Assembly (NCBI RefSeq): GCF_028618695.1
Contig: NZ_JAQIVI010000413.1
Span: 1-64,000, forward strand
Direction: 5' to 3'
Length of the DNA stretch: 64,000 bases
Source of the DNA: Natrinema soli
GTDB taxonomy: Archaea > Halobacteriota > Halobacteria > Halobacteriales > Natrialbaceae
Part shown: piece by piece, positions 50,764-61,293 of the stretch
Layout of the letters: every line of letters starts with the position of its first letter
How positions within the stretch are numbered: the first letter of the stretch is position 1
The notes under the pieces: generated by a model
The model's database searches: none
What the model was told of the DNA's origin: nothing
What the model saw: only the letters and a program-made list of their open reading frames with translations
Translations under genes and position numbers: made by a program

Positions 50764-51801
50764 CTACGTTCCCTTGAGGAGATGTGTTACGCCGACGGTT
50801 TCGGCGACGATCCACGTGACGAACAGGCCGTAGGCTAGGAGTAACACGGCGGACTCCCGTTTCGTAACCGAGAGATCGGTACGCAAAAACGTGAATAAGA
50901 GAACGGTGGCCAGGGTCAGGACTCCGAGCATCGGGACGGCAACCGCGAAATCGACGGCCACGCTACCGACGATGAGAACGCCGATCGGAATCGCTACCAG
51001 GAGGTCGAACGTGTTCGATCCGAGCACGTTCCCGAGACTCGTGATCCCCTTGTCCGCTTTGGCAGACCGGACGCTCACGAGCGTGTCGGGAAGGCTCGTG
51101 GACGCCGCGATGATGGTGACACCGGCGAGAAACTCGGGGATACCGAACGTCTGGCTGAGCGATTCGACGCCGCCGACCAGCTGCTCGACGGCCACGAGGA
51201 TGACGAGTAAGCCGACAGCGAGTTTTCCCCACTCGCGGCCGACGGAAATCCCAGTCGGTGCGTCGTCGGCCTCGTAGTCGCTGACGTCTTGCCACTGGAT
51301 GAAGAGATACAATCCGTAGAGAAAGAGGGGGAGCAGCGCCAACGGACGCGTGAGCCGCCCGGCGAGTTCGGGTCCGTCGGGAACGGGAACGTAAATCACG
51401 GCGAGTGCGAGGGTGATGATCAGTGCGGCGACGGCGATCATGTAGAACTGGGCTTCCTTATATACGATGGTTCGGTTCGTTTCCAGATCACCGTTCGTCG
51501 CGATTCCGGACAAGGCGGGGATGACGAGAATATTGAAGATAGCGGAACCGACGATCGCGCCGATGCCCATGTTGAACGTTCCGGCGAGCGCCGTAAAGAC
51601 GACGCTCGACAACTCGGGAAAGCTCGAGCCGATAGCGACGACGATTGACCCCTGGACGACCGCTGGCAATCCGTAGTATGCCGAGAGGTGTTCCGCCGAG
51701 TCTTCGAGCCAGCCGCTGCCGAACCAGATGAGGCCAGTTGCGACGACGATGACGAGCCCGTTGACAACGGGCACGTCAGGGAGTACACCACCGAGGACCA
51801 T
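50764..51801 (-). CDS. Sodium/calcium exchanger (CaCA family)
   Basis: A 345-residue membrane protein with about ten segments and the two inverted alpha repeats of the cation:Ca2+ antiporters: GSIVVAIGSSFPELSSVVFT in the first half and GVTIIAASTSLPDTLVSVRS in the second, each with the acidic residue that binds Ca2+. LGSNTFDLLVAIPIGVLIVG and GSAIFNILVIPAL are the matching asparagine motifs. It would extrude Ca2+ in exchange for Na+. It is a single-gene unit convergent with the TetR gene at 49944. Confidence 0.9.
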   Translation of the reverse strand: MVLGGVLPDVPVVNGLVIVVATGLIWFGSGWLEDSAEHLSAYYGLPAVVQGSIVVAIGSSFPELSSVVFTALAGTFNMGIGAIVGSAIFNILVIPALSGIATNGDLETNRTIVYKEAQFYMIAVAALIITLALAVIYVPVPDGPELAGRLTRPLALLPLFLYGLYLFIQWQDVSDYEADDAPTGISVGREWGKLAVGLLVILVAVEQLVGGVESLSQTFGIPEFLAGVTIIAASTSLPDTLVSVRSAKADKGITSLGNVLGSNTFDLLVAIPIGVLIVGSVAVDFAVAVPMLGVLTLATVLLFTFLRTDLSVTKRESAVLLLAYGLFVTWIVAETVGVTHLLKGT

Positions 51802-52145
51802 TGCCTGTCGGTACCGACTCGAGTCCTTTTAATTATTCTATGTGTCGTTTGCCTCAATCCCGGATCTCTCGTAGAAGACGCCCCTCGTTGTGGTTCCGGC
51901 TCTCACAGGTAGCGATCGAAGAGTCACTGGAGGCGGGGAACGCGTTCGTTTGCCGATCACTCAGATAGTGAGATGTGTGAACCCACGGAGAGGCGAAACT
52001 AGACCGGTCACTTGAGCGTCTCGAGCGATCAAGCGAATCGATCCGCAGCAGTAGAATCGGTCCGAGCAGTACGACTCTGCATCGGGCGTCGTCGACAGGT
52101 GAGCGAAGCTGTTCGAGGTGAGCCGAGATGGAGAAGGCTTATTGC
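51802..52145. other. Intergenic region upstream of the zinc-ribbon membrane protein
   Basis: No gene is supported. The end contains GGCTTATTGC (52136-52145), the probable TATA box for the gene at 52168, immediately followed by the operator. Confidence 0.5.
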
Positions 52146-52163
52146 TGACTAACTGGTTAGTCA
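52146..52163. promoter_or_regulatory. Perfect 18-base operator palindrome
   Basis: TGACTAACTGGTTAGTCA is two 8-base arms around TG. It sits between the TATA-like box and the ATG at 52168, where a bound repressor would block initiation. It is the best match to the consensus shared with 49665 and 53379. Confidence 0.7.
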
Positions 52164-52167
52164 ATAT

Positions 52168-52599
52168 ATGGCCCAGTCGCTACCACAGAAACGACCGTGG
52201 TTCGCAGCGCTCCTCGCAGCGCTCGCTACCGGCCTCGGCCACCTCTATCTCCGCCGGTGGAGTCGCGGGATCGGATGGCTCGTTGCCTCTTTCGGCGCGA
52301 GTATACTATTCGCCGATCCGGCGGCGGTCGACGCGTTTCTGACCGGGAACTGGACGCTCGGAACGCTGCTGGCGGTCGCACCGATGTTCATCGTCATCGG
52401 ACTCAGCGTCGTCGACGCGTATCGGATCGCTCAGCGACAGAACGCTGCCGCCAGTTCGTCCGACGGTTCCGCCGAAAGCGCGGTCGCCTGTCCCCACTGC
52501 GGACACGATCTCGACCCGGAACTCGAGTTCTGTCACTGGTGTACGAATTCCGTCGAGGACGTCGACCGGAAGCGACCGGCGGCGTCAGAACAGCGGTGA
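52168..52599 (+). CDS. Zinc-ribbon membrane protein with TM2-like N-terminus
   Basis: A 143-residue protein. It has hydrophobic segments at about residues 10-27, 35-50 and 65-85; the start (KRPWFAALLAALATGLGHLY, then LRRWSRGIGWL) has the Gly-x-G-His-Leu-Tyr pattern of TM2-type domains. After a Ser/Ala linker comes a zinc ribbon: CPHCGHDLDPELEFCHWC. It is membrane-anchored with the ribbon probably in the cytoplasm. The function is unknown. Because a perfect TetR-type palindrome overlies its promoter and it is divergent-adjacent to TetR genes, it belongs to the regulated efflux group. Confidence 0.78.
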   Translation: MAQSLPQKRPWFAALLAALATGLGHLYLRRWSRGIGWLVASFGASILFADPAAVDAFLTGNWTLGTLLAVAPMFIVIGLSVVDAYRIAQRQNAAASSSDGSAESAVACPHCGHDLDPELEFCHWCTNSVEDVDRKRPAASEQR

Positions 52600-52610
52600 G
52601 TAGTACCCCG

Positions 52611-53234
52611 TTAGCCGCGCTGTGACCCGTCTCCTCGACGGTCGTTCACCAGCACGTTCGCCACGTAATCGTCGGCGGTCCGCCTCGCCGTCGTCAGCGC
52701 ACGCTCCTCGTCTAGCACGACCGCTCGAGTGCGGGCGCCATCGACGATCGTCATGAGTGCTCGCGCCTCGTGTTCGGCGTCGACGGCTGCGAACACGCCC
52801 TCGTCGATCCCGTGGTCGATCACCGTCTGAAGCATATACCGGACGTACTCGTCGTTCTGCCGAAACCGTTCGCGAAACCGTTCCTTATACGGCGCCTGAC
52901 TGCGCATTTCCAGTATCGCGACGAGCAGGTCAAGGTGGTCCTCGGGGTCGACGAGCAGTTTGTCGAGTAGCAACTCGAGTCGCTGTTCGGGGTCCGTCGT
53001 TTCGACCTCGTGGACCGCATCCTTGAATTGCTCGAGGATGTAGTCCAGAAACGCCGCGAGTAGATCCTCTTTCGTATCGTAGTGATAGTGGATCGCAGCG
53101 GTCGACTTCCCGTACTCGTCGGCAATCCGTTGGATCGTGAGATCGGCGTACCCGTGCTCTCGGAGTGCACGGTACGTTGCCCGCATGATTGTCTCGTTTG
53201 GGTCAGAGACAGCCTCTGTCGACGGATCAGCCAT
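52611..53234 (-). CDS. TetR/AcrR-family transcriptional regulator
   Basis: A 207-residue TetR regulator. The DNA-binding domain reads NETIMRATYRALREHGYADL and TIQRIADEYGKSTAAIHYHY, followed by DTKEDLLAAFLDYILEQF. The sensor half follows. The start giving MADPSTEAVSDP was chosen because reverse-strand CTGTTATCC at about 53254-53262 is well spaced as TATA box for a leaderless mRNA; the longer frame adds 24 non-family residues. A TGAC-N6-GTCA element just upstream of that box fits autoregulation. It converges with the zinc-ribbon gene, 11 bases between stops. Confidence 0.9.
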   Translation of the reverse strand: MADPSTEAVSDPNETIMRATYRALREHGYADLTIQRIADEYGKSTAAIHYHYDTKEDLLAAFLDYILEQFKDAVHEVETTDPEQRLELLLDKLLVDPEDHLDLLVAILEMRSQAPYKERFRERFRQNDEYVRYMLQTVIDHGIDEGVFAAVDAEHEARALMTIVDGARTRAVVLDEERALTTARRTADDYVANVLVNDRRGDGSQRG

Positions 53235-53270
53235 CGTATCGCTACTCACGTGGGCGAGGGATAACAGTTT

Positions 53271-53284
53271 TGACCCACTCGTCA
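53271..53284. promoter_or_regulatory. TetR operator-like TGAC-N6-GTCA element
   Basis: TGACCCACTCGTCA directly upstream of the putative TATA box of the reverse-strand TetR gene (start 53234). It keeps the outer TGAC/GTCA of the other sites but not the centre. Confidence 0.4.
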
Positions 53285-53378
53285 GGATAAACCGTTTCGG
53301 TATCACCTCGATCGCCGCCGACTGAACGAACGCGATACGAAACGATAGTTTCGGGACGATCCTGTTTCCGAACCCTTT

Positions 53379-53392
53379 TGACTAACTAGTCA
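53379..53392. promoter_or_regulatory. Operator palindrome before the TetR-MATE operon
   Basis: TGACTAACTAGTCA is a perfect 6+2+6 palindrome, 23-36 bases before the ATG at 53415. It covers the promoter core, so binding would shut off the TetR-MATE transcript. Confidence 0.65.
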
Positions 53393-53414
53393 GTAAGCAC
53401 CCGTATCGACCGAC

Positions 53415-54014
53415 ATGAACGACGAACCAACCAGTGAAATCCTGAACGCAACGTATCGTGCCCTCTGCAAGCACGGATACGCTGAACTCACGTTGCAGTG
53501 TATCGCTGCCGAATCCGAGATGAGTAAAGCAGCTATCCACTACTACTACGAGAGCAAGAACGAGCTGTTCGTTGCGTTTCTCGATTTTCTCTACGACCGG
53601 TATACGACCCAGATAGACTCGACTGCCAGGGACTCTCCTCGAGAGCATCTCCGCTCACTACTCGAGGTGTTGCTCACTACTGATGAGGACACTCCCGGGA
53701 CGGAGTTCCGCACTGCGATGCTCGAAGTGAAGGCACAGGCTCCGTACGACGACGAAATCCAGGACCGACTCGTCGAATTCGGCGACTATCTCTTCGAACG
53801 GATCCGAGAGATAATCGCGGCTGGCATCGACGCGGGCGAATTCGACGAGAGCGTCGCCCCATCGCGTATCGCCGAGGTGTTCACAACGATCATCGTGGGA
53901 TCTCACACACGTCAAGTCGCGGTCGATTATTCGACGGATCGACTCGGTGAGACCATCACGTCGTATATTGAGACGCATCTACTGATCAGTACGGCGGTGG
54001 AGGGAACGCAATGA
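53415..54014 (+). CDS. TetR/AcrR-family transcriptional regulator
   Basis: A 199-residue TetR regulator. The HTH part reads SEILNATYRALCKHGYAELT and LQCIAAESEMSKAAIHYYYE, followed by SKNELFVAFLDFLYDRYTTQ. Its stop overlaps the ATG of the MATE exporter by four bases (ATGA), so the two are one operon and the regulator almost certainly controls the exporter and itself. It is the third member of a paralogous set with those at 49944 and 52611; the recognition helices are similar enough that binding to each other's operators is plausible. Confidence 0.9.
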   Translation: MNDEPTSEILNATYRALCKHGYAELTLQCIAAESEMSKAAIHYYYESKNELFVAFLDFLYDRYTTQIDSTARDSPREHLRSLLEVLLTTDEDTPGTEFRTAMLEVKAQAPYDDEIQDRLVEFGDYLFERIREIIAAGIDAGEFDESVAPSRIAEVFTTIIVGSHTRQVAVDYSTDRLGETITSYIETHLLISTAVEGTQ

Positions 54015-55483
54015 CGGATATTCGACGTCGCATCGGTTCTCTCTTCAAGGGGCGCGAGGAGTTCGATCTCACGTCGGGCGACATCGGAAAACCGCTCTTC
54101 TTCCTGTCGATGCCGATCGTCGTCACGAACCTGTTTCAGACCGCGTACAATCTCGCGGATACGTTCTGGCTCGGTCAGTATAGCACGGATGCACTCGCGG
54201 CGATCAGCTTCGCGTTCCCGATGGTGTTCCTCCTGATCTCGCTCGGAATGGGCATCTCAGTCGCCGGAAGCGTTCTCGTCGCCCAGTATACGGGTGCCGG
54301 CGAGGAGAGGGAAGCCGAATACGCTGCGTCACAGACGGTGACATTCGCCGGCATTGCGTCGGTCATCCTCGGCGTCGTCGGCTACTTCTTCGTTGGAGAC
54401 TTCCTCGGGTTCATGGGCGCGTCTCCCGACGTGCTCCCGATGGCCTCGAGTTACATGGAAGTCATCTCGCTGGGCCTCCTGTTCATGTTCGGGTTCGCCG
54501 TGTTCGTTTCGCTCATGCGAGGCTACGGCGACACGATCACACCGATGCTGGTCATGTTCGGCTCGGTGGTTCTCAACATCATCATCGACCCGTTCCTGAT
54601 CTTCGGGTGGACGGTCGTCGAGAACGCACCGCTGGTGGGTACGATTTCCTTCCCCGAACTCGGAATCGAAGGTGCCGCAATCGCGACGGTGTTCTCGCGC
54701 GCGCTGGCGCTTGTCGTCGGCCTCGCGATCATGTTTCGCGGCGAGCGCGGCGTCCAGATCAACCTCCGAGACATGGCGCCCGATTTCACCTATCTCCGCC
54801 GCCTCGCTCGGATCGGCGTCCCCGCCTCTATCGAGGGGACGGGACGAGCCGTGTCGATGAATCTGCTATTGTTCATCGTCGCGTTCTTCCCCGATACGGT
54901 CGTCGCCGCGTACGGGATCGGTACGCGCGTCTTCTCGGTCGTCTTCCTGCCCGCGATCGCGGTCGCCCGCGGTGTCGAGACGATGACCGGACAGAACATC
55001 GGCGCTGACAAGCCCAACCGAGCCGAGCAGGCGACGGCACTCGCAGCGAAGGCTCTCTTCGGTATCCTCACGGGTGCGGGAATTCTCATCTGGTTCGGTG
55101 CGGTCCCTATCGCCGACCTGTTCACGACGGATCCCGAAGTGGTCGAAATTTCCGCGGCATTCCTGCGCTACGTCGCGCTGACGTTCGGGTTCATCGGAAT
55201 CATGCGGGCGTACACGGGTAGTTTCCGCGGTGCCGGGAAAACGCTCACTGCGGCGGCGATCTCCGTGCTGATGCTCGGGGTCATCCGCTTCCCGATCGCG
55301 TGGATTTCAGCCAGTTCGATCGGCGAATCGGGCATCTGGCTCTCGTTTGCCGTCTCTAACGTCGCCGGCGCAGCGATCGCGTACGCGTGGTATCAGCGCG
55401 GGACGTGGCGGAAGGGCGATCTAACCGAGTCGGACGTCGATATCGATGATACCAATATCGAGGTCCCGACAACGGACGACTGA
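54011..55483 (+). CDS. MATE-family efflux transporter
   Basis: A 490-residue MATE exporter with two homologous six-helix halves. The N-half shows LPIVVTNLFQ-like sequence (SMPIVVTNLFQTAYNLADTF), WLGQYSTDALAAISFAFPMV and the second half starts RIGVPASIEGTGRAVSMNLL. The C-terminal tail is short and acidic (about 25 residues), as usual in haloarchaea. It would expel cationic drugs, dyes or metabolites in exchange for Na+ or H+. It is translationally coupled to the TetR gene and followed by the isoprenoid-synthase-like gene after two bases, so three genes share a transcript. Confidence 0.92.
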   Translation: MTDIRRRIGSLFKGREEFDLTSGDIGKPLFFLSMPIVVTNLFQTAYNLADTFWLGQYSTDALAAISFAFPMVFLLISLGMGISVAGSVLVAQYTGAGEEREAEYAASQTVTFAGIASVILGVVGYFFVGDFLGFMGASPDVLPMASSYMEVISLGLLFMFGFAVFVSLMRGYGDTITPMLVMFGSVVLNIIIDPFLIFGWTVVENAPLVGTISFPELGIEGAAIATVFSRALALVVGLAIMFRGERGVQINLRDMAPDFTYLRRLARIGVPASIEGTGRAVSMNLLLFIVAFFPDTVVAAYGIGTRVFSVVFLPAIAVARGVETMTGQNIGADKPNRAEQATALAAKALFGILTGAGILIWFGAVPIADLFTTDPEVVEISAAFLRYVALTFGFIGIMRAYTGSFRGAGKTLTAAAISVLMLGVIRFPIAWISASSIGESGIWLSFAVSNVAGAAIAYAWYQRGTWRKGDLTESDVDIDDTNIEVPTTDD

Positions 55484-55485
55484 CG

Positions 55486-56304
55486 ATGGCTCGCGAGCTT
55501 TCACTCACTGACCGACGGGCCGAAATCGACGGCCGACTCGAGCTGGCGCTCGACGCTGCAGATAGCGGCCGGTTAGCTCCTGCCTCGACGACGGTTCTGG
55601 AACGTGATACTCGGTGGTACGGGCAACTGGTAGCCCTTTCACACAACTCTCTGGCGACGACGCCAGATCGGCCGGAAGTGGTTCCCGCCGCGACAGCGAT
55701 CGAACTGCTTCGTGGATACCTTCGGCTTCGCGAGGAACTGATACTCCAACTCGGCACCGAGGCCACCGACTCGGTGCAGTGGGAGGTGACGCCTGCATTG
55801 CTGGCCTCGGATTACCTCTATACGTCCGCGTATTCCACGCTCGGAACCCTTACCGCTGATCGCATCGCGGAGTGCGTCGAAGAACTCACGACCGTCTCGG
55901 AGTCGATCATCGAGGCGTTGGGAAGCGACTGTCTGCCGTCACCACCGTCGCCGGCCGAGTACTGGTCGTCTATCGATAACACTGCCGGCGCACTCGGACG
56001 AGGGGCGGCCGTTATCGGTGCAACGCTGGCGGATATCGATGACCCAGACGGCGACCACTTTGCGACACTGGGGCGCGGATTGGGAACGGTATGGCAGATA
56101 CAGGACATCCTCGCTTCTGATGGGCCAGCTGTCCGGGCGGGTACGTCACTTACTGAACGGCGACTCCGTCAGCATGCGAAACGACGCCTCCGAGAAACGG
56201 ATCACGCGCTCCAACAGCTTTCGTCCGCTGTCGACGTAACCTCCTTGCGAGCGTTCGGTGCGGAAACGGTCTCGGAGAGTATAGCAGGTAGCAACGGGGA
56301 CTGA
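55486..56304 (+). CDS. Polyprenyl-synthase-like protein lacking Asp-rich motifs
   Basis: A 272-residue all-helical protein. Its layout matches trans-isoprenyl diphosphate synthases: VPAATAIELLRGYLRLREEL, LLASDYLYTSAYSTLGTL (where active enzymes have GD-x-L-x-A), GRGAAVIGATLADIDDPDGD and LGRGLGTVWQIQDILASDGP (where they have FQ-x-x-DD-x-x-D). Neither DDxxD motif is intact: a single Asp remains in WQIQDIL. It is therefore probably not a catalytic prenyltransferase, unless it acts as a partner subunit. It follows the MATE gene by two bases, so its work is likely tied to efflux or membrane lipids; that is inference. Confidence 0.7.
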   Translation: MARELSLTDRRAEIDGRLELALDAADSGRLAPASTTVLERDTRWYGQLVALSHNSLATTPDRPEVVPAATAIELLRGYLRLREELILQLGTEATDSVQWEVTPALLASDYLYTSAYSTLGTLTADRIAECVEELTTVSESIIEALGSDCLPSPPSPAEYWSSIDNTAGALGRGAAVIGATLADIDDPDGDHFATLGRGLGTVWQIQDILASDGPAVRAGTSLTERRLRQHAKRRLRETDHALQQLSSAVDVTSLRAFGAETVSESIAGSNGD

Positions 56305-56425
56305 ACACAGCGGTCAAGTACGAGTGAGTAGTCGCGACGAAGCAGCGCCGCGTGACACGTCTTCTCTCGAGTTGGTCCCAGCGAAATACGACTCCTCTCT
56401 TCCGCAACAGCGACTACCGAGTCGG

Positions 56426-58570
56426 TTACTGCGGGCTCGGATTCGAGCCGGCGGTAGAGCCGACGGTGCCCTGATCGAACGTCGTACCGGTGATCGACTT
56501 GAGGCGGTCGACCAGCGAGTCCTTCTTCGGTTCGCCCATGAGGGCGACGTCGAGGACTTCACTGATGTTCGAACAGGGGATGATCTCGACCATCTCCTCG
56601 TACTCGTCTTCGATCATCACGTCCTGCTCGTTCGCTTCGGGGATGATGATCTTGGTGCAGCCGGCCTTCGCGGCGGCCTCGATCTTGTGGGTGACCCCGC
56701 CGACCGGTAGCACGTCGCCGCGCACGGAGAGCGAGCCGGTCATCGCGATCGACTGGTCGATCGGGATGTCCTCGAGCGCGCTGATGACGGCCGTCGCCAC
56801 CGTGATGGAGGCGGAGTCACCGTCGACACCGCCTTCGCCGGCCTGAACGAACTGGATGTGGACGTCTTTTTCCGAGAGATCGACGTCGGAGAACTTCTTG
56901 ATGATCGCGGAGACGTTCTGGACCGACTCCTCGGCCATCTCTTGCAGTTTGCCGGTCGCGATCACCGTTCCGCCGGCCTGTGCGGGCGCGATTTCGGCCA
57001 TGACGGGGAGCATGATACCGGAGTCCTCGCCCATGACGGCGAGGCCGTTGACGCGGCCCTCGACGCCGCCGTCGTTGATCTGCAGCTCGTAGTCCTTGCG
57101 GCGCTCGATGTAGTCGTCGGCGAGCTGTTGCTCGATCGAGCGCGAGCGGTCTTTGGCTCGAAGAACGTCGTCTCGAGTGGTGTACTCGCGATCCTCTGCG
57201 CGGGCGATGTCGCCCGCGACGCGGACCAGCCCGCCGAGGGTACGGAAGTGCAGTGTGAGGTGGTTTTTCCGACCCGAGCGCCGCTTGGCTTCGAGGAGAA
57301 GTTCCTCGACGGCTTCGTCGGTGAAGTGGGGGAGGCGGCCGTCGCGTTCGACCTCCTGGGCGATGAAGCGGGCGTACTTGCGCCGCATCTCGGGGGTGTC
57401 CTCGATGGTGTCGTCCATGTAGACCTCGTAGCCGTACCCCTTGATCCGGTTGCGGAGCGCGGGGTGCATGTTCTCCATGGCGTCGAGGTTACCCGCGGCG
57501 ACCATGATGAAGTCACAGGAGACGGGCTCGGTCTGGACCATCGCGCCCGAGGAGCGCTCGGACTGGCCCGTAATGGAGAACTCGCCTTCCTGGATCGCAG
57601 TCATCAGCTTCTGCTGGGTCCGGATGTCGAGCGTGTTGATCTCGTCGAGGAACAACACGCCCTTGTTGGACTTGTGGATCGAACCGGGTTCGACCCGTTC
57701 GTGGCTCGGCGTCCCCATACCGCCGGACTGGAAGGGGTCGTGGCGGACGTCGCCCAGCAGCGCGCCGGCGTGGGCACCGGTCGCGTCCTCGAAGGGAGCG
57801 ACGCGCTGCTCGCCGTTGTTGACGAGCAGGTTCGGCACCATCGCATCCCCACTATTGCCCATGGTCCGAAAGATTAGCCAGATGACCCCCGCCGCGAGGA
57901 AACCGAGCAGGAGGGGACCGACGATGATGGCGTAGCCGATGATGGCTGCGATGATGACCCACATCAGGATCGAGCGCCGCCGGTTGTGCTTGTTCGCCTC
58001 CTCCCTGTGAGCGGCGACGATCTGGTCGCCTTTTCCGGCAGGGACGGTCCGTACTTTCGGCTCGTTGTCGTCGTCCGGGTTGGGATAGACTAAGACGTCC
58101 TGCAGGTCTTCCTGCGGAAGCAGTTGGCTCATCGCCTTCGCCAGCATCGACTTGCCGGTCCCCGGCGAGCCGATCATCATGACGTGACGGCGCTGCTTCG
58201 CCGCCTTGATAATTATATCTCGTGCTTCGTCCTGACCGATGACCTGATCGACGAGCCGATCTGGGACTTCGATGTCCTCCGTCGAGTCGATCTTGAGGCC
58301 ACCCAGCAGGTCGTCCTCGGCGATCTCCTCGTCGACCTCGACGCCGGGATCGACCTCGACCGTACTCCCCAGGTCGTCGACGGTCTCGATATCGTCTCCC
58401 TCCGCCTCGTCGGACGACGGCTCGAACTCGTCGATCGAATCGTCGCCGCCGGGACGCCGGTCGCCGTCTTCCTCGAGCGGCGACTGATCTCCCTGCCGCT
58501 CGGACCGTTCCTCGTCGGTGGTGTCCGAAGCGTCTTCAGGAGAGTCATCAACGTCTGTATTGTTACTCAT
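56426..58570 (-). CDS. lonB: Membrane-anchored ATP-dependent protease LonB
   Basis: A 714-residue archaeal LonB. An acidic N-terminal tail of about 95 residues is followed by the AAA+ domain with Walker [12 protein letters not shown] (about residues 132-142), two membrane segments inserted in the AAA+ domain (about residues 195-235), Walker [13 protein letters not shown], and the Lon protease domain with the catalytic dyad Ser586 (GVDGDSAS) and Lys629 (VTHKIEAA). It degrades regulatory and misfolded proteins at the membrane. In haloarchaea LonB is essential and controls carotenoid/lipid synthesis. It converges with the isoprenoid-synthase-like gene. Confidence 0.95.
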   Translation of the reverse strand: MSNNTDVDDSPEDASDTTDEERSERQGDQSPLEEDGDRRPGGDDSIDEFEPSSDEAEGDDIETVDDLGSTVEVDPGVEVDEEIAEDDLLGGLKIDSTEDIEVPDRLVDQVIGQDEARDIIIKAAKQRRHVMMIGSPGTGKSMLAKAMSQLLPQEDLQDVLVYPNPDDDNEPKVRTVPAGKGDQIVAAHREEANKHNRRRSILMWVIIAAIIGYAIIVGPLLLGFLAAGVIWLIFRTMGNSGDAMVPNLLVNNGEQRVAPFEDATGAHAGALLGDVRHDPFQSGGMGTPSHERVEPGSIHKSNKGVLFLDEINTLDIRTQQKLMTAIQEGEFSITGQSERSSGAMVQTEPVSCDFIMVAAGNLDAMENMHPALRNRIKGYGYEVYMDDTIEDTPEMRRKYARFIAQEVERDGRLPHFTDEAVEELLLEAKRRSGRKNHLTLHFRTLGGLVRVAGDIARAEDREYTTRDDVLRAKDRSRSIEQQLADDYIERRKDYELQINDGGVEGRVNGLAVMGEDSGIMLPVMAEIAPAQAGGTVIATGKLQEMAEESVQNVSAIIKKFSDVDLSEKDVHIQFVQAGEGGVDGDSASITVATAVISALEDIPIDQSIAMTGSLSVRGDVLPVGGVTHKIEAAAKAGCTKIIIPEANEQDVMIEDEYEEMVEIIPCSNISEVLDVALMGEPKKDSLVDRLKSITGTTFDQGTVGSTAGSNPSPQ

Positions 58571-58817
58571 AGAACTCGATTCAGTATCGAAGACGAGGGG
58601 ATTGCGACAGATATACTTTCTCCATATGGTAGATAGTAGCAGTTGCGTCTGTCGCGGAATACAACGGTTATAGCCGGAGAACGGGCCGCCGATGGCGACT
58701 CCGCGTTTTGTCCGTGGGAAAGCGGAGAGACGATCACCGAAGCGAGATCGTGCGAACGGACGAGCGATGAGGTTCCATTAACCGAACCGTTATCCCTCGT
58801 AGTCACCGAGATCGAAT

Positions 58818-59846
<1,029 letters not shown>

Positions 59847-60204
59847 CGGGGGCTGCCAGTATCGGAGACCGCTGTCGGGATTCGCGGCCTTCAGCGGAGC
59901 GGCTCCCCTCTCGGTGAACCGCTCTCCAGGATTCTCCCTTCCAGTGACTGACAGCCGCCGATATCCCCTCCAAACGAGTGGTCTACCGTTTCCCGTACCG
60001 GCCCCGGAGTGATAAACGAACGATCCTCGGAGCGGACGCTGGACGAAGTCAGTACGACTGCAACGAGAGGAGTCACTGAACGTCATTGCACACCTGATCG
60101 AACGACGGAAGCGCGGTTCGGGGCGATGCGCGGTTCGGAGCGAACACAGTAGGCGAGAACCGTGGACTATGCGATCAGTATGTGAATCGTTTCAGTGGCT
60201 GCGA
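59847..60204. other. Gene-free spacer before the accessory tail
   Basis: GC-rich DNA with no supported gene, RNA or clear repeat. It separates the chromosomal lonB/LLM pair from the mobile and AT-rich tail. Confidence 0.4.
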
Positions 60205-60290
60205 TAGCTCCGTGCTACTGGACCGGGTCGGTCGTCGAAGGGATGGAAAGAGGGGTGGGGGTACGCCGGCAGGGGCGCCGCGTAGTGCGG
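60205..60290. repeat. Dispersed repeat, copy B' (matches 46119-46195)
   Basis: Shares CTACTGGACC, a TCG-rich middle, GGTGGGGGTA and GCCGGCAGGG with the region at 46119. Here it lies immediately upstream of the structured repeat copy B. Confidence 0.5.
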
Positions 60291-60299
60291 CGACCCGCC

Positions 60300-60598
60300 G
60301 TGCTTCTGTCTTACGGGGTACCGAGGATAGAACTGTCTCCAAAGTGGATTGGTGTCTCGAGAAACGCCGGCCGAAGGCCAGCGTTTGAGCCCCCATCCCC
60401 CGCAGGTGATCTGCCGATCAGGGGGATGGATCCGAGACCGAGGTGACAATGCGGCAAGTGACATCACGTCGGAACGTGCTTCGATCTCGGAAGGCCAGGG
60501 ATCGTCTGTCTCGAGTCGGACGGATCATGTAGGTAGACTGATTCTATTCTCCGCTATTTCTATCTCGTAACCGTAGAGTTACCAATCTATTGGATTTA
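60300..60598 (+). repeat. Structured dispersed repeat, copy B (two conserved hairpins)
   Basis: The partner of copy A at 45785. Hairpin 1: AACGCCGGCC/GAA/GGCCAGCGTT (60363-60385, one mismatch). Hairpin 2 is perfect over nine pairs: CCATCCCCC (60393-60401) with GGGGGATGG (60421-60429). Just before hairpin 1 a short frame ends TVSKVDWCLEKRRPKASV, possibly the tail of a lost TnpB. The IS6-like element has inserted about 25 bases after this repeat. Confidence 0.6.
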
Positions 60599-60807
60599 TC
60601 ACACTAAATCGAACATCTACTGAAAATAACGGCTCTGTTGAAATGATTAGAACATGATGTGTTTGGCACCCTCTGCGATAAGTACAGCTAATACAGGTAA
60701 CGGAACCGGCATTTATTCCCCTGATAGTTGTCAGGAAGAGTGTGCTGAATCTAGAAGTTACATTCAGCAAGATTACGGCGGGTTCAGAATAAAAACCCGG
60801 ATACCGA

Positions 60808-60817
60808 TTTATACTAA
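60808..60817 (+). promoter_or_regulatory. TATA box of the transposon-borne cupin gene
   Basis: TTTATACTAA lies about 23 bases before the ATG at 60835, inside the element, so the cupin brings its own promoter and should give a leaderless mRNA. Confidence 0.6.
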
Positions 60818-60834
60818 GTCAACGTATCTATCGT

Positions 60835-61293
60835 ATGGCACGGAATCGTTCTCAGCCAGATGAATCGAGAGTGATTACTAGACCTGGTATCAAAATGTCA
60901 CTGCTCGCCACCAGTGACGATACCGACGGTGCGTGGAGTCTAATCGAAAACGAGGCCAATCCCGGCCAAGGTCCCGCACCCCACTGGCACAAGGAGATGA
61001 TTGAGGGATTCTACATTCTAGAGGGGAAGGTCGATTTCGAAATCGATGACGAAGACCGGCGGGCGGGGCCAGACGAATTCGTCTTAGTGCCACCTCGGAG
61101 GGTCCACACGTTCACCGTAGTTTCGGACGAACCGGCGAGGTATCTGATCTTGGTCTCGCCTGGTGGACTCGAGGAATACTTCAAGGAAATACAGGAGTTG
61201 AGAGCCGGAGTAGATGAGTGGCCCCCATCTGATATGGCCCCCGTTATTGAGGTGATGGAACGCTACGATACCTACCTTCCACCTGTTGAGTAA
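60835..61293 (+). CDS. Cupin-domain protein (passenger gene)
   Basis: A 152-residue single-domain cupin. The metal-site motif 1 reads GPAPHWHKEMIEGFYILEGK (two His and a Glu as ligands) and motif 2 is PRRVHTFTVVSDEPARYLIL with the last His. It could be a small-molecule oxygenase, isomerase or binding protein; the C-terminal helix resembles quercetinase-like/uncharacterised cupins with ...GGLEEYFKEIQEL. It is the only gene of the IS6-like element, so it is an acquired passenger. Codon use is more AT-rich than in the flanking genes. I cannot name a substrate. Confidence 0.82.
   Translation: MARNRSQPDESRVITRPGIKMSLLATSDDTDGAWSLIENEANPGQGPAPHWHKEMIEGFYILEGKVDFEIDDEDRRAGPDEFVLVPPRRVHTFTVVSDEPARYLILVSPGGLEEYFKEIQELRAGVDEWPPSDMAPVIEVMERYDTYLPPVE

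Noticed and set aside
60363..60385. tRNA-like or terminator hairpin at the structured repeat
   Set aside because: No cloverleaf and no T-loop; a second copy elsewhere with the same flanks makes it part of a dispersed element.
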